Shown in pieces: positions 24,732 to 32,990 of a stretch of 64,000 nt of DNA. Origin of the DNA: Streptomyces sp. SAI-127 (lineage in GTDB: Bacteria; Actinomycetota; Actinomycetes; Streptomycetales; Streptomycetaceae); the NCBI RefSeq assembly GCF_029894425.1, contig NZ_JARXYJ010000001.1, positions 806,001-870,000 of the forward strand, read 5' to 3'. Made by a program: the position numbers and the translations under genes. Every line of letters begins with the position of its first letter. The first letter of the stretch is position 1. Under the pieces are notes generated by a model. That model was not told where the DNA came from. It ran no database searches and worked only from the letters and a program-made list of their open reading frames with translations.

Positions 24732-25643
24732 GTGGGCATCCTCGACGACAAGGTCGCCATCGTCACCGGCGGCGGAAGAGGCCTCGGACGGGCGCACTGT
24801 CTGGCGCTCGCCGAGGCCGGCGCGACCGTGGTGGTGAACGACCTCGGCTCGGGCATACACGGCGAGCAGACCGGCGACTCCCCCGCCGACGAGGTCGTCG
24901 CCGAGATCACCAAGCTCGGCGGTCGGGCGATCGCCAACCACTCCTCGGTGACCGACTGGGCGGCGACCGAGACCATGGTCGCGGACACCGTCGCGGAGTT
25001 CGGCCGCCTCGACATCGTCGTGAACAACGCGGGGATCGTGCGCGACCGCATGCTGTTCTCGATGACGGAGGCCGAGTTCGACACCGTCATCGCGGTGCAC
25101 CTGAAGGGCACCTTCGCGCTCACCCGGCATGCGTGCGCGTACTGGCGCGAGGCGTCGAAGCGGGGCGAGCGGGTCGCCGGCCGCGTGATCAACACGACGT
25201 CCGGGACCGGCCTGTTCGGCAACCAGGGCCAGTCCAACTACGGGGCGGCGAAGGCCGGGATCGCCGGGCTCACCGTCCTCACCGCCCTGGAGATGCGCCG
25301 CTACGGCGTCACCGCGAACGCCATCTCGCCGATCGCGGCCACGCGGATGACGGACGGCCTGGCCGTGGGCGAGTCGCTCCAGGCCACCGAGGGCTTCGAC
25401 CCGCGCGATCCCGCCAACGCCTCCGGCGTCGTCGTCTACCTGGCCTCCGACAGCGCGGCCTGGCTGACCGGCCAGGTCCTGCGCATCGAGGGCAACCGGC
25501 TGAACCGCCTGCAGGGCTGGACCGTCGCCGCCGTCCACCCCAGCCGGTCCGGACAGGCTCTGACCTACGACGAACTCGTCGACGCGGTACCGCAGTTGTA
25601 CGGCGCCGTCCCCGCGGGACGGGCGACGGGCGTCGGCCAGTGA
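24732..25643 (+). CDS. SDR of the 17beta-HSD4/(3R)-hydroxyacyl-CoA dehydrogenase type
   Basis: A 303-residue SDR with TGGGRGLGRAHCLALAEAG, then VVVNDLGSGIHG followed by SPADEVVAEI, the extended N-D-L-G insert characteristic of peroxisomal multifunctional enzyme type 2. NNAGIVRDRMLFSMTEAEFD and NYGAAKAG complete the active site. It would oxidise a (3R)-hydroxyacyl-CoA. GTG 24732 follows GGAGG at 24721. It is a paralogue of the SDR at 34611 and is coupled by a 4-bp overlap to the DoxX gene. Confidence 0.92.
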   Translation: MGILDDKVAIVTGGGRGLGRAHCLALAEAGATVVVNDLGSGIHGEQTGDSPADEVVAEITKLGGRAIANHSSVTDWAATETMVADTVAEFGRLDIVVNNAGIVRDRMLFSMTEAEFDTVIAVHLKGTFALTRHACAYWREASKRGERVAGRVINTTSGTGLFGNQGQSNYGAAKAGIAGLTVLTALEMRRYGVTANAISPIAATRMTDGLAVGESLQATEGFDPRDPANASGVVVYLASDSAAWLTGQVLRIEGNRLNRLQGWTVAAVHPSRSGQALTYDELVDAVPQLYGAVPAGRATGVGQ

Positions 25644-26152
25644 AGGGCCACGACGCCGCCGCCCTCGTGCTGCGCGCGAGCCTCGGCCCGATGCTCTTCG
25701 CGCACGGCTGGAACAAGGTCGCCGGACCGGGCGGGCTCAAGGGCACCACGGGCTGGTTCGAGGCGCTGGGCCTCAAACCGGCCGAGGTGCACGCCCGGAT
25801 GGCGGCCGGCACCGAGATGGCCGCGGGCGTCGGTATCGCGCTCGGCGCCGCCAACCCGCTCCCCGCGGCGGCGGCCGTCGGCCTGATGACCGTGGCCGCG
25901 CGGACCGACCACCGCGGCAAGGGCTTCTTCGTCTTCAAGGGCGGCTGGGAGTACGCCGGTGTCGTGGGCGGCGCGGCCGTCGCACTGGCCGCGCTGGGCA
26001 ACGGCCGGTACTCGCTCGACGGCCTGCTGGGCCACCAACGCACGGGCACCCGGCACGCGTTGCTGGCGGCCGGAGTCGGCACGGCGAGCGCGGCGGCACT
26101 GCTGGCACTGTGCTACCGGCCCGAGAAGAAGCCCGACGAGACAGATCAATGA
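25640..26152 (+). CDS. DoxX family membrane protein
   Basis: A 170-residue, four-helix membrane protein: LVLRASLGPMLFAHGWNKV, AAGTEMAAGVGIALGAANPL, AAAAVGLMTVAA and VVGGAAVALAALGNGRYSLDGL, the DoxX/DoxD pattern with G-W-x-K in helix 1. DoxX proteins are linked to redox or quinone chemistry but have no firm role here. The GTG start overlaps the SDR stop by 4 bp, so it is co-translated with catabolic enzymes. Confidence 0.85.
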   Translation: MKGHDAAALVLRASLGPMLFAHGWNKVAGPGGLKGTTGWFEALGLKPAEVHARMAAGTEMAAGVGIALGAANPLPAAAAVGLMTVAARTDHRGKGFFVFKGGWEYAGVVGGAAVALAALGNGRYSLDGLLGHQRTGTRHALLAAGVGTASAAALLALCYRPEKKPDETDQ

Positions 26153-26182
26153 GACCGATGAGGGCAACAAGGGAGAGTCGAC

Positions 26183-27340
26183 ATGGACGCGGCTGACTTC
26201 AGCGCGGTGCTGTCCGAGGTCCGGCGTTTCGTCAGGGACCGCGTCGTGCCGCTCGAGGCGGAGATCGACGAGAAGGACGAGATGCCCGCGGACATCCGCG
26301 AGGCGGCCAAGAAGATGGGCCTGTTCGGCTTCGCGCTGCCCGAGGAGTACGGCGGACTGGGACTGTCGATGCTCGAGGAGGCCCAGTTGATGTTCGAGCT
26401 GGGCTACACGACCCCGTCGCTGCGTTCGATGTTCGGCACGAACAACGGCATCGCGGGTCATGTCCTCATGGTCGGCGGGACGGAGGAACAGAAGGCTCAC
26501 TGGCTGCCGAGGATCGCCTCGGGTGACGTTCTGGCGTCGTTCGCGCTCACCGAGCCCGAGGCGGGTTCCGATCCCTCGACGCTGACCACGAAGGCACATC
26601 TCGACGGCGACGAATGGGTGATCAACGGCGCCAAGCGCTACATCACCAACGCCCCGCTCGCCGACGTCTTCATGGTCTTCGCCCGCACCGACCCCGACGC
26701 CCCGCGCACCCGCGGCATCTCCACCTTCCTGGTCCCGGCCGGTACCCCGGGCCTCACCGTGGCCCCCAAGGACCACAAGATGGGCCAGTTCGGCGCCTGG
26801 ACAGCGGACGTGTTCTTCGACGACGTCCGCGTTCCGGCTTCCGCGCTCGTCGGCGGCGCGGAGGGTCTGAACCGGGGCTTCTCCACGGCGATGGGCTGCA
26901 TCGCCCACGGGCGGGTGCACATCTCCGCGCTGATGGTGGGTATGGCCGAGCGCCTGGTCGACGAGTCGGTCGGCTACGCGAGCACCCGCAAGCAGTCAGG
27001 GAAGCTCATCGGCTCCTTCCAGCTCGTCCAGGGCCTGATCGCCGACTCACAGACCGACTACTACGCCGGACGCGCCACCGTCCTGGAGGCCGCCCGCGCC
27101 TTCGACGCCGGCACGGACACCAAGATCGGGCCGTCCTGCACGAAGTACTTCGCCAGCGAGATGGTGTGGCGGGTCGCGGACCGCGCGGTGCAGATCCACG
27201 GCGGCGCGGGCTACATGCGCGGGGTCGCCGTCGAGCGCTTCTACCGCGACGCCCGGCTGTTCCGCATCTACGAGGGCACCAGCCAGATCCAGCAGGTCAT
27301 CATCGCGAAGGCGCTGCTGGGCGAGGCGGCGCGCGGCTGA
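26183..27340 (+). CDS. Acyl-CoA dehydrogenase (canonical catalytic Glu)
   Basis: A 385-residue dehydrogenase. LPEEYGGLGLSMLEEAQLMFE, ALTEPEAGSDPSTLTTKA, GAKRYITNAPLADVFMVFA, QIHGGAGYMRGVAVERFYRDA and FRIYEGTSQIQQVII are clear. It is the only one of the eight with Y-E-G-T, the glutamate used by medium-chain enzymes. ATG preceded by GGGAGAG. Last gene of the operon starting at 21981. Confidence 0.94.
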   Translation: MDAADFSAVLSEVRRFVRDRVVPLEAEIDEKDEMPADIREAAKKMGLFGFALPEEYGGLGLSMLEEAQLMFELGYTTPSLRSMFGTNNGIAGHVLMVGGTEEQKAHWLPRIASGDVLASFALTEPEAGSDPSTLTTKAHLDGDEWVINGAKRYITNAPLADVFMVFARTDPDAPRTRGISTFLVPAGTPGLTVAPKDHKMGQFGAWTADVFFDDVRVPASALVGGAEGLNRGFSTAMGCIAHGRVHISALMVGMAERLVDESVGYASTRKQSGKLIGSFQLVQGLIADSQTDYYAGRATVLEAARAFDAGTDTKIGPSCTKYFASEMVWRVADRAVQIHGGAGYMRGVAVERFYRDARLFRIYEGTSQIQQVIIAKALLGEAARG

Positions 27341-27420
27341 ACCCGCCTGTCATCCCGGACCCCGGCCACACGGACACCGCCGACACCCTGGAGGCGATGC
27401 GCGCCTGGTGCTGGCTCACG

Positions 27421-27448
27421 CGGTGCGCTCCTCCCCGGGTGCGCACCG
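27421..27448. terminator. Hairpin between convergent genes
   Basis: CGGTGCGC and GCGCACCG form perfect 8-bp arms around a 12-nt loop, in the 298-bp gap between two converging genes. There is no clear T-run, so it would be a Streptomyces-type bidirectional terminator. I see no gene in the rest of the gap. Confidence 0.4.
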
Positions 27449-27638
27449 GCAGGGGCGGGGCGTCGGCGATTGACTCGTCGATGGCCGGCGGGGGTCGCTG
27501 GAACCAGGACCCCGCACGTGGTGAGCGCGAGCGATAGCCGGCGTACGGCGCACCCGCGTCGCCGCCGGCTGTAGTCCGACCACGCCGTGTGACAACCCGA
27601 GGCCGTCGAACCCGCCACGTACGGGGCCTGATGGAGGG

Positions 27639-28778
27639 TCAGGCGCCCGGGTGCAGACCGGGCCAGCCGGGTGTCGGGTCACCCTTGACCTCGCCGAAGT
27701 AGAGGGCGAAGGTCTGCTTCAGCCGCTCGACCTGGGCCCGGTCCTCCATGAAGCGAGGGAACCCGTCCACGTTGGCGTTCGGATACTCCCAGATCGGCTT
27801 GAGGCCGGTGGGCGGCGCGATGTCCGTGCGCACGGACCAGCTGTTGGAGGTCTGGCGCTCGGTGGACAGCTGCCAGTTGAGGTAGAGCTTGGCCGCCGTG
27901 GGGTTGGCGGCCTGTTTCAGGATCGCGATTCGCTGTCCCCACGCCATGAACGGGTGCCCGTCGGTCATCATCCAGCGGTTCGGGCTGGTGGCGAGCGGGT
28001 TGCCACCCGCGCCGACGCCGATGATCTTCTCCTTGTTGGTGACCGCGGTGCCGGGGGAGAAGGTGCCGCGGGCGAACTGCGGCTGCTGGGCGGCGAAGTC
28101 GGCCACCCAGTCCCAGCCGTAGGTCTCGGCGTAGAGGGCGAAGAGGTAGAGCACGGCGTCGTCGTCGTGCGGGTAGGAGGAGGCGATGGCGCCCTTCCAG
28201 TGCGGGTCGATCAGGTCCAGTGGCGTCTGCGGCGCGTCGGTCCCGGCCGCCGCCACGTCGTACAGGTAGCTGAAGGCGATGACCATGCCGGCCACCCAGG
28301 CACCGTCCGCGTCCCGGAACTTCTTGTACAGCTTGCTGAAGCCGGCGGGCTTGTAGTGCAGTAGCCGGCCCTGGCGCTTCCAGCGGGTGAAGTCCTGGAG
28401 CGTCTGCAACTGCACCACGTCGGGGACCAGGGTGTCGGTCGCGAACTGGTTGTCCACGCGGACGTCGTGGTACTTGCTGTAGTCCACGATGAGGTTGAGG
28501 TCGATCTGCGGGAATCGCTGGCGGAAAGCGGTTCGGGCGGCGGCGCCGCTGCCCGAGTTGGCGAGGTCGCCGCCCGCGTAGATCACGAGCTTGCCGCCTT
28601 CGGCGATGGCGGCCTGGTACAGCTCGTCGAGGGTCCTGGTCTCCTCGGCGCCGGCGCCGCGCGCGGCTGTGGTGGGGGCTGCCGCGGCAGGGGACGCCGT
28701 GGCGCCGAGCGTGCTGAGGCCGAGCGCGGCGCCCGCTCCGGTAGCCAGGAGTCGTCGTCGACTGGGAATGCTGGTCAC
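27639..28778 (-). CDS. Tat-exported extracellular solute-binding protein (ABC type, orphan)
   Basis: A 379-residue protein. The N-terminus has a twin-arginine leader (IPSRRRLLATGAGAALGL) and an A-x-A cleavage area near residue 34. The body resembles iron(III)/polyamine-type periplasmic binding proteins: YQAAIAEGGKLVIYAGGD, TAFRQRFPQIDLNLIVDYS, DVVQLQTLQDFTRWK and DPHWKGAIASSYPHDDDA. GTG start. No permease or ATPase gene is adjacent, and it borders a stretch of gene relics, so the transporter may have been lost or lie elsewhere. Confidence 0.88.
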   Translation of the reverse strand: MTSIPSRRRLLATGAGAALGLSTLGATASPAAAAPTTAARGAGAEETRTLDELYQAAIAEGGKLVIYAGGDLANSGSGAAARTAFRQRFPQIDLNLIVDYSKYHDVRVDNQFATDTLVPDVVQLQTLQDFTRWKRQGRLLHYKPAGFSKLYKKFRDADGAWVAGMVIAFSYLYDVAAAGTDAPQTPLDLIDPHWKGAIASSYPHDDDAVLYLFALYAETYGWDWVADFAAQQPQFARGTFSPGTAVTNKEKIIGVGAGGNPLATSPNRWMMTDGHPFMAWGQRIAILKQAANPTAAKLYLNWQLSTERQTSNSWSVRTDIAPPTGLKPIWEYPNANVDGFPRFMEDRAQVERLKQTFALYFGEVKGDPTPGWPGLHPGA

Positions 28779-28799
28779 TGGGGTAACCCTTTCTGCGTG

Positions 28800-29088
28800 G
28801 GGGCAGGGGTGGGCCCGGTGTACGGGCGGCTAACCGCCTCGGCCGGGAGGGCGGGAGCGGAAGCAGCGAAGCCGGTGGTCTCGTACGGACTGCGCCTCAG
28901 ACCGGCGGTGAGCTTGCCGGAGTCGAGGATGTCGGAGGCGAGCCGGTGGCCGTCGGCGACCGTCGGCGAGGGTGAGGCCGGCGTCGGTCGGCAGCGCCCT
29001 CCTGCTCACTGTTGACGAGGGTGGCGGTCCTGTTCTTGCTGGCGACCGGAAAGTCCGGATCGAGGCCGGTGAATTCGAGTGTGCTCAT
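28800..29088 (-). pseudogene. Unassigned broken ORF upstream of the binding-protein gene
   Basis: From ATG 29088 (GAAGAG upstream) the minus strand reads MSTLEFTGLDPDFPVASKN and on for about 31 codons. Coding character then seems to jump to another frame, where VADGHRLASDILDSGKLTAG is followed by LRRSPYETTGFAA. Two frames of plausible protein in sequence suggest an ancestral gene broken by indels. I cannot name the family. Confidence 0.35.
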
Positions 29089-29483
29089 CAGGACTCTTCG
29101 CTGTTCCGTCGAGGATGGGGCCCGCTGGAGGCGACCATTCATCTGACGAGACGGTATCTGACACGTCAGATGTTGTGGACATGGGGGCACCCGGTGTGAT
29201 GCGAGTCGCACTGGGTCTGCTGTTGCGGCCACCGTTGGCCGGGTGGGTGGTGCCGTGGCGTGAAGTGCATAGGGCGCCGGTGGAGGTCCGGGCGGAGTTG
29301 GGAGAGATCCTGCGGAGCACCGGGCAGACTGGTGGTGTCCAGGCAGCCGTACTCATGGTGGTCTCCGCCGTGGCGGTCTCGGCCGTATCCAGGCGGGGCA
29401 TCAAGACGTGTCGAGGAAGAGCAGCAGGAAGTCGAGCACGGCGGCAGCGCGGGCCTCGACGGCGGCCGCGCTCGTGGCCTCGG

Positions 29484-29717
29484 GTGCTCCTCGACCACGC
29501 CGACCGGATCCTGGCCGCCGTGCGGGAGGCCGAGAGCGCCTTCGCGGCGGTCAAAGGCACGGTCGGAGCCACTGCCACCCTCGCCGCGTTGCCGTCGACC
29601 GTCGCCCAGATCGTGGCCCCGGCGCTGACTGCACTGCGCTCACACCACACGCAACTCGCCGTGACCTGCGTCGTCACCGACACGGCGCAACTGCGGGGAC
29701 GTCGAACTGTCCGTTGA
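29484..29717 (+). pseudogene. LysR-family regulator relic
   Basis: The frame reads VLLDHADRILAAVREAESAF, AAVKGTVGATATLAALPSTV, then APALTALRSHHTQLAVTCVV, which fits the linker helix and first strand/helix of a LysR effector domain. No in-frame DNA-binding domain precedes it and it stops after about 77 codons, so both ends are lost. Confidence 0.55.
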
Positions 29718-29822
29718 GCAGTGGAATCGCGTTATCGAGCGGGACCTCTTCGGGCTGGAGGGAGACCATCCCGGAGTGAGCGGTCGCACGCTCCTGTCGT
29801 TCCTCATCCGCCGTGTCTCCGC

Positions 29823-30074
29823 TCACGACTTCAACGAGCCGACCCGGACGTCGTCCAGGCCGCACTCCTGCTTCGCACTCTGGAAGCTTTCCTCAACGGC
29901 CCGGCGGCTGCCCGCGATGCGGATCAGCTCGTCCAGCGTGGTGTCGGCGGGGCAGTAGGCGATGTAGTAGGAGATCTGATCGGGCCTGCTGACGCTGCGG
30001 CGGGCGAGACGGTCACCTTTGAAGAGACCCCGCTGGTCGACGTGCACGGTCAGAAGGTCGTGGCTGTCTATCAC
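29823..30074 (-). pseudogene. IS701-type transposase fragment
   Basis: The C-terminal part of a DDE transposase is visible: LARRSVSRPDQISYYIAYCP, ADTTLDELIRIAGSRRAVEE, SFQSAKQECGLDD. The glutamate in AVEE is the third catalytic acid. The usual R-W before A-V-E-E is R-R here, and everything N-terminal is missing. I found no terminal inverted repeats nearby. It marks an old insertion in this decayed stretch. Confidence 0.6.
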
Positions 30075-30075
30075 C

Positions 30076-30246
30076 TCAGAGATGCCCCCGGGGCACGATC
30101 GTGTCCGACCACGTGTCCAGGTTCCGGCCGAACCACTCCGGCAGGCCGTACGGCTTGCTCACCACGTCTCAGAAGTCGTCGAGTGTCTCGATCAGCCGAT
30201 CGCGCAGGTCACCATCAGCTCGCTGTCCGTCAGCGCAGCAGCCCAA
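30076..30246 (-). pseudogene. Barstar-family (barnase inhibitor-like) relic with internal stop
   Basis: Reading leftward from about 30246 gives GDLRDRLIETLDDF, a TGA at 30169-30171, then DVVSKPYGLPEWFGRNLDTW and SDTIV. Family members normally have D-F-W-D-x-x at the stop, so a TGG to TGA change would explain it. LPEWFGRNLD is the hallmark barstar motif. No good start codon is present. It is probably a remnant of an antitoxin/immunity gene. Confidence 0.6.
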
Positions 30247-30614
30247 CCAGCCTCACCACAGTCACTCACCGATCAAAGAGACAGGCTCTCCAGGGGCGCG
30301 CCTGGATGCGCGGCGCGACCATGGCGCTGGAGCCGGGCGGGAGCCTGGTACTGGTGTACCTGCATCCGACGTTCCGGACGGTCGCCACCCTGGATCCACT
30401 CGTCGTCGACTCGCATTACGGCGGGGGCGCACCCCAACGCGAGACGGAAACCGGAACCTAGCCCACCCGGCCTTGACGGCAACAGCCCATCAGAGAGTCC
30501 AGTACCCGTACGCGCTCGGTACCGGCTGCCCTTCGGGGACTCCCATCTGCCGATCCCGTACTCGCTCCGCGCGGTGTCGCCCGGCTCGTACGGTGTGGCC
30601 CGCCCTAGGGACGG
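30247..30614. other. Intergenic remainder of the decayed stretch
   Basis: Short frames exist on both strands, but none shows a recognisable family, ribosome binding site and start together. I see no gene here. Confidence 0.4.
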
Positions 30615-31730
30615 TCAGATTCCGAGCCGGTCCAACAACCGCTCGTGATACACCGCCGGGCCGCCGAACAGCAGCTGGGAGGACTTGGCCCGTCGGAAGT
30701 ACAGATGGGCCGGGTGCTCCCAGGTGAACCCGATGCCGCCGTGGACCTGGATGTTCTCCATGGCGGCGGCCATGTACGCCCGTGAACAGCAGGCGTGGGC
30801 CACGGCCGCGGCGACCGGGAAGTCCGGGGAGTCCTCGTCGGCCAGCCGCGCCGCCTCACGGGAGGAGGCCTCGGCCAGTTCCACCTGGACGAGCATGTCG
30901 GCGCACTTGTGCTTGACCGCCTGAAAGGAGCCGATAGGCCGGCCGAACTGATGCCGGACGCGGGCGTAGTCCGCGCTCGTCTCCAGGCACCGGCGCGCCC
31001 CGCCCGCCTGCTCGGCGGCCAGCCCCACCGAGGCGATGTCGAGGACCTTGGCCATGACGCGTCCGCCCGCTCCCTCCGCCCCGACCCGCGTCGCGGGCAC
31101 GGCGTCGAAGGTCAGCCGGGCCATGGCCCGGGTGCCGTCCAGCGTCTCCATCGGTTCCGCCACGAGTCCCGGGGCGTCCCGCTCCACCGCGAAGAGCGTG
31201 GGGCCGGCCACGGTACGGGCGACGACGAGGATCAGGTCGGCCGTCGTACCGTCGATGACGAAGCATTTGCGTCCGCCCAGCGTCCAGCCGCCGTTCCCGT
31301 CCGGCATGGCACGCGCCGAGACCATGGCCGGGTCCCAGGAACCGTGTTCTTCGGCGACCGCGAGGGTGGCCGTGGTCCGTCCGGAGGCGATGCCGGGCAG
31401 GAGGCGCGCACAGGCCTCCTTGTCGCCCGAGGCCAGCAGGGCCTGGGCGGCCAGGAGCACGGTGGCGAAGAAGGGCGCGCAGAACAGTGCGCGGCCCATC
31501 TCCTCCAGGACGACGCCGAGTTCGACGAGGCCGAAGCCGTCACCGCCGTACTCCTCCGGGATCGCCAGGCCGGGCAGGCGGAGTTGGTCGGCCGCCTGGG
31601 ACCACACCGCCGGGTCGAAGCGCGGCTCGCTCTCCATGAGCTTGCGCACCGCTTCCTCGGGCGACTTGGCCTCCAGAAACTCCCTTACGGACGCCCGCAG
31701 TTCCCGCAGCTCGCTCTCGTCGGCGGTCAC
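30615..31730 (-). CDS. Acyl-CoA dehydrogenase family protein, partner-subunit type
   Basis: A 371-residue protein from a GTG that overlaps the stop of the upstream dehydrogenase by 4 bp (GTGA). It starts VTADESELRELRASVREFLE and carries IPEEYGGDGFG, ARVRHQFGRPIGSFQAVKHK and HGGIGFTWEHPAHLYFRRAK. It matches 1427 and 8970 in class. With the gene at 31727 it probably forms a heteromeric dehydrogenase. Last gene of the leftward operon 30615-37578. Confidence 0.92.
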   Translation of the reverse strand: MTADESELRELRASVREFLEAKSPEEAVRKLMESEPRFDPAVWSQAADQLRLPGLAIPEEYGGDGFGLVELGVVLEEMGRALFCAPFFATVLLAAQALLASGDKEACARLLPGIASGRTTATLAVAEEHGSWDPAMVSARAMPDGNGGWTLGGRKCFVIDGTTADLILVVARTVAGPTLFAVERDAPGLVAEPMETLDGTRAMARLTFDAVPATRVGAEGAGGRVMAKVLDIASVGLAAEQAGGARRCLETSADYARVRHQFGRPIGSFQAVKHKCADMLVQVELAEASSREAARLADEDSPDFPVAAAVAHACCSRAYMAAAMENIQVHGGIGFTWEHPAHLYFRRAKSSQLLFGGPAVYHERLLDRLGI

Positions 31731-32974
31731 GGCCGCACCTCCTTGGCAGCGGTGGTCACCGGTTCCTTGGGCAGGCCGAGGACGCGTTCCGCGAGGATGT
31801 TCTTCATGATCTCCTCGGTGCCGCCGAGGATGCGCAAGGCAGGGGTGGCCAGGAGCAGTTCGGTCCAGGCGTAGGTGCCCCACTGGCCGGTGTCCGCGAT
31901 GATCCGGGGGCCGAGCACGTCGGACACGAAGTGTGCGGCTCGGGTCAGGTTCTGGCCGTACATCAGCTTCGAGACGGACATCTCGGGGCCCGGTGCTACC
32001 CCGCCGCGCAGTTTGCGCAGGGCGCGTGCGTTGAGGTGCTCGGTCGCCATGACGTCCACGAGGAGTTCACCGAGGCGCGCGCGCAGGGCGCGGTCGTCCC
32101 AGGTCCAGGTGGCCCGCATCAGCGCCGAGAGGTGGTCCGGGGACAAGGCAGCGCCCACCGGGCCCACGCCCTCGCTGCCGACCGTCGCGCGCTCGTTCAT
32201 CAGGGTGGTCAGGGCGACCGTCCAGCCGCCGTCGACCTCACCGAGCCGGTGGTCGTCGGGGATGCGGACGTCGGTGAGGAACACCTCGTTGAAGTCCGCG
32301 CCGCCGGTCATCTGCCTGAGCGGCCGGACCTCGACGCCTGGCGTGTCCATGGGGACCAGGAAGGCCGTGATGCCGCGGTGCTTGGGCGCGTCGGGGTTCG
32401 TGCGGGTGAGCGCGAGTCCGATCTGGCTGTGCTGGGCGACCGACGTCCACACCTTCTGCCCGTTCAGCACCCAGTCCCCGCCCTCGCGGACGGCCCGGGT
32501 CGCCACGCTCGCCAGGTCGGATCCCGCGCCCGGCTCACTGAACAACTGGCAGGCGATGGCGTCACCGCGGTACATCGCCGGCAGCCAGCGGTCCTTGATG
32601 TGGGGCTGGGCGTGGGCCAGGATCGTCGGCCCGATCATGCCCAGGCCGATCACACTGAGCACACCGGTGTCGGCGACGTCGTACTCCGACTCGACGGCGT
32701 CGTAGAGGAGGTCGTGGACCGGGGTCAGTCCCCGGCCGCCGTACTCCACCGGTCCGGTGATCCAACCGAAGCCGTTCTCGTGGCGGATCCGCTGCCACTC
32801 CCGGGCGCGTTGCACGAACTCCCGCTCCTCCTCGGGCGGGAGGCTGCTGAAGTACGCCATCGAGTCGTCGCCCTCGCCCCAGGTGACGGTGGTGCGGTCG
32901 GGGGCCTTCGCCACGTGCGCGTCGAGGAAGCGGCGCGCCTCGGCGGCGAAGTCCCGCATGTCGTCGGATTCCAT
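31727..32974 (-). CDS. Acyl-CoA dehydrogenase family protein, large-subunit type
   Basis: A 415-residue protein: MRDFAAEARRFLDAHVAKAP near the start, WITGPVEYGGRGLTPVHDLL, LFSEPGAGSDLASVATRA, GQKVWTSVAQHSQIGLALTR, and ILGGTEEIMKNILAERVLGL. It resembles the large protein at 229 (same G-Q-K-V-W-T-S and V-L-G-L-P-K-E-P end), so the 229/1427 and 31727/30615 pairs look like duplicated modules. It lies 16 bp after the thiolase gene. Confidence 0.92.
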   Translation of the reverse strand: MESDDMRDFAAEARRFLDAHVAKAPDRTTVTWGEGDDSMAYFSSLPPEEEREFVQRAREWQRIRHENGFGWITGPVEYGGRGLTPVHDLLYDAVESEYDVADTGVLSVIGLGMIGPTILAHAQPHIKDRWLPAMYRGDAIACQLFSEPGAGSDLASVATRAVREGGDWVLNGQKVWTSVAQHSQIGLALTRTNPDAPKHRGITAFLVPMDTPGVEVRPLRQMTGGADFNEVFLTDVRIPDDHRLGEVDGGWTVALTTLMNERATVGSEGVGPVGAALSPDHLSALMRATWTWDDRALRARLGELLVDVMATEHLNARALRKLRGGVAPGPEMSVSKLMYGQNLTRAAHFVSDVLGPRIIADTGQWGTYAWTELLLATPALRILGGTEEIMKNILAERVLGLPKEPVTTAAKEVRP

Positions 32975-32990
32975 CGCGTTCGCTCCGCTG

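Noticed and set aside
21981..25643. Benzoate/cyclohexanecarboxylate (bad/ali) type pathway for the SDR-hydratase-CoA transferase set
   Set aside because: Gene content is similar, but no BadI-type ring hydrolase or AliA/AliB pair can be singled out from sequence alone, so I did not assign bad/ali symbols.
29700..29765. Short SDR-like string (ELSVEQWNRVIERDLFG) on the plus strand
   Set aside because: It resembles an SDR helix but is only about 17 residues and has no other SDR motif nearby; could be chance.
28779..30614. Active insertion sequence
   Set aside because: Only the C-terminal part of a transposase remains, with no terminal inverted repeats or target duplication that I can find.
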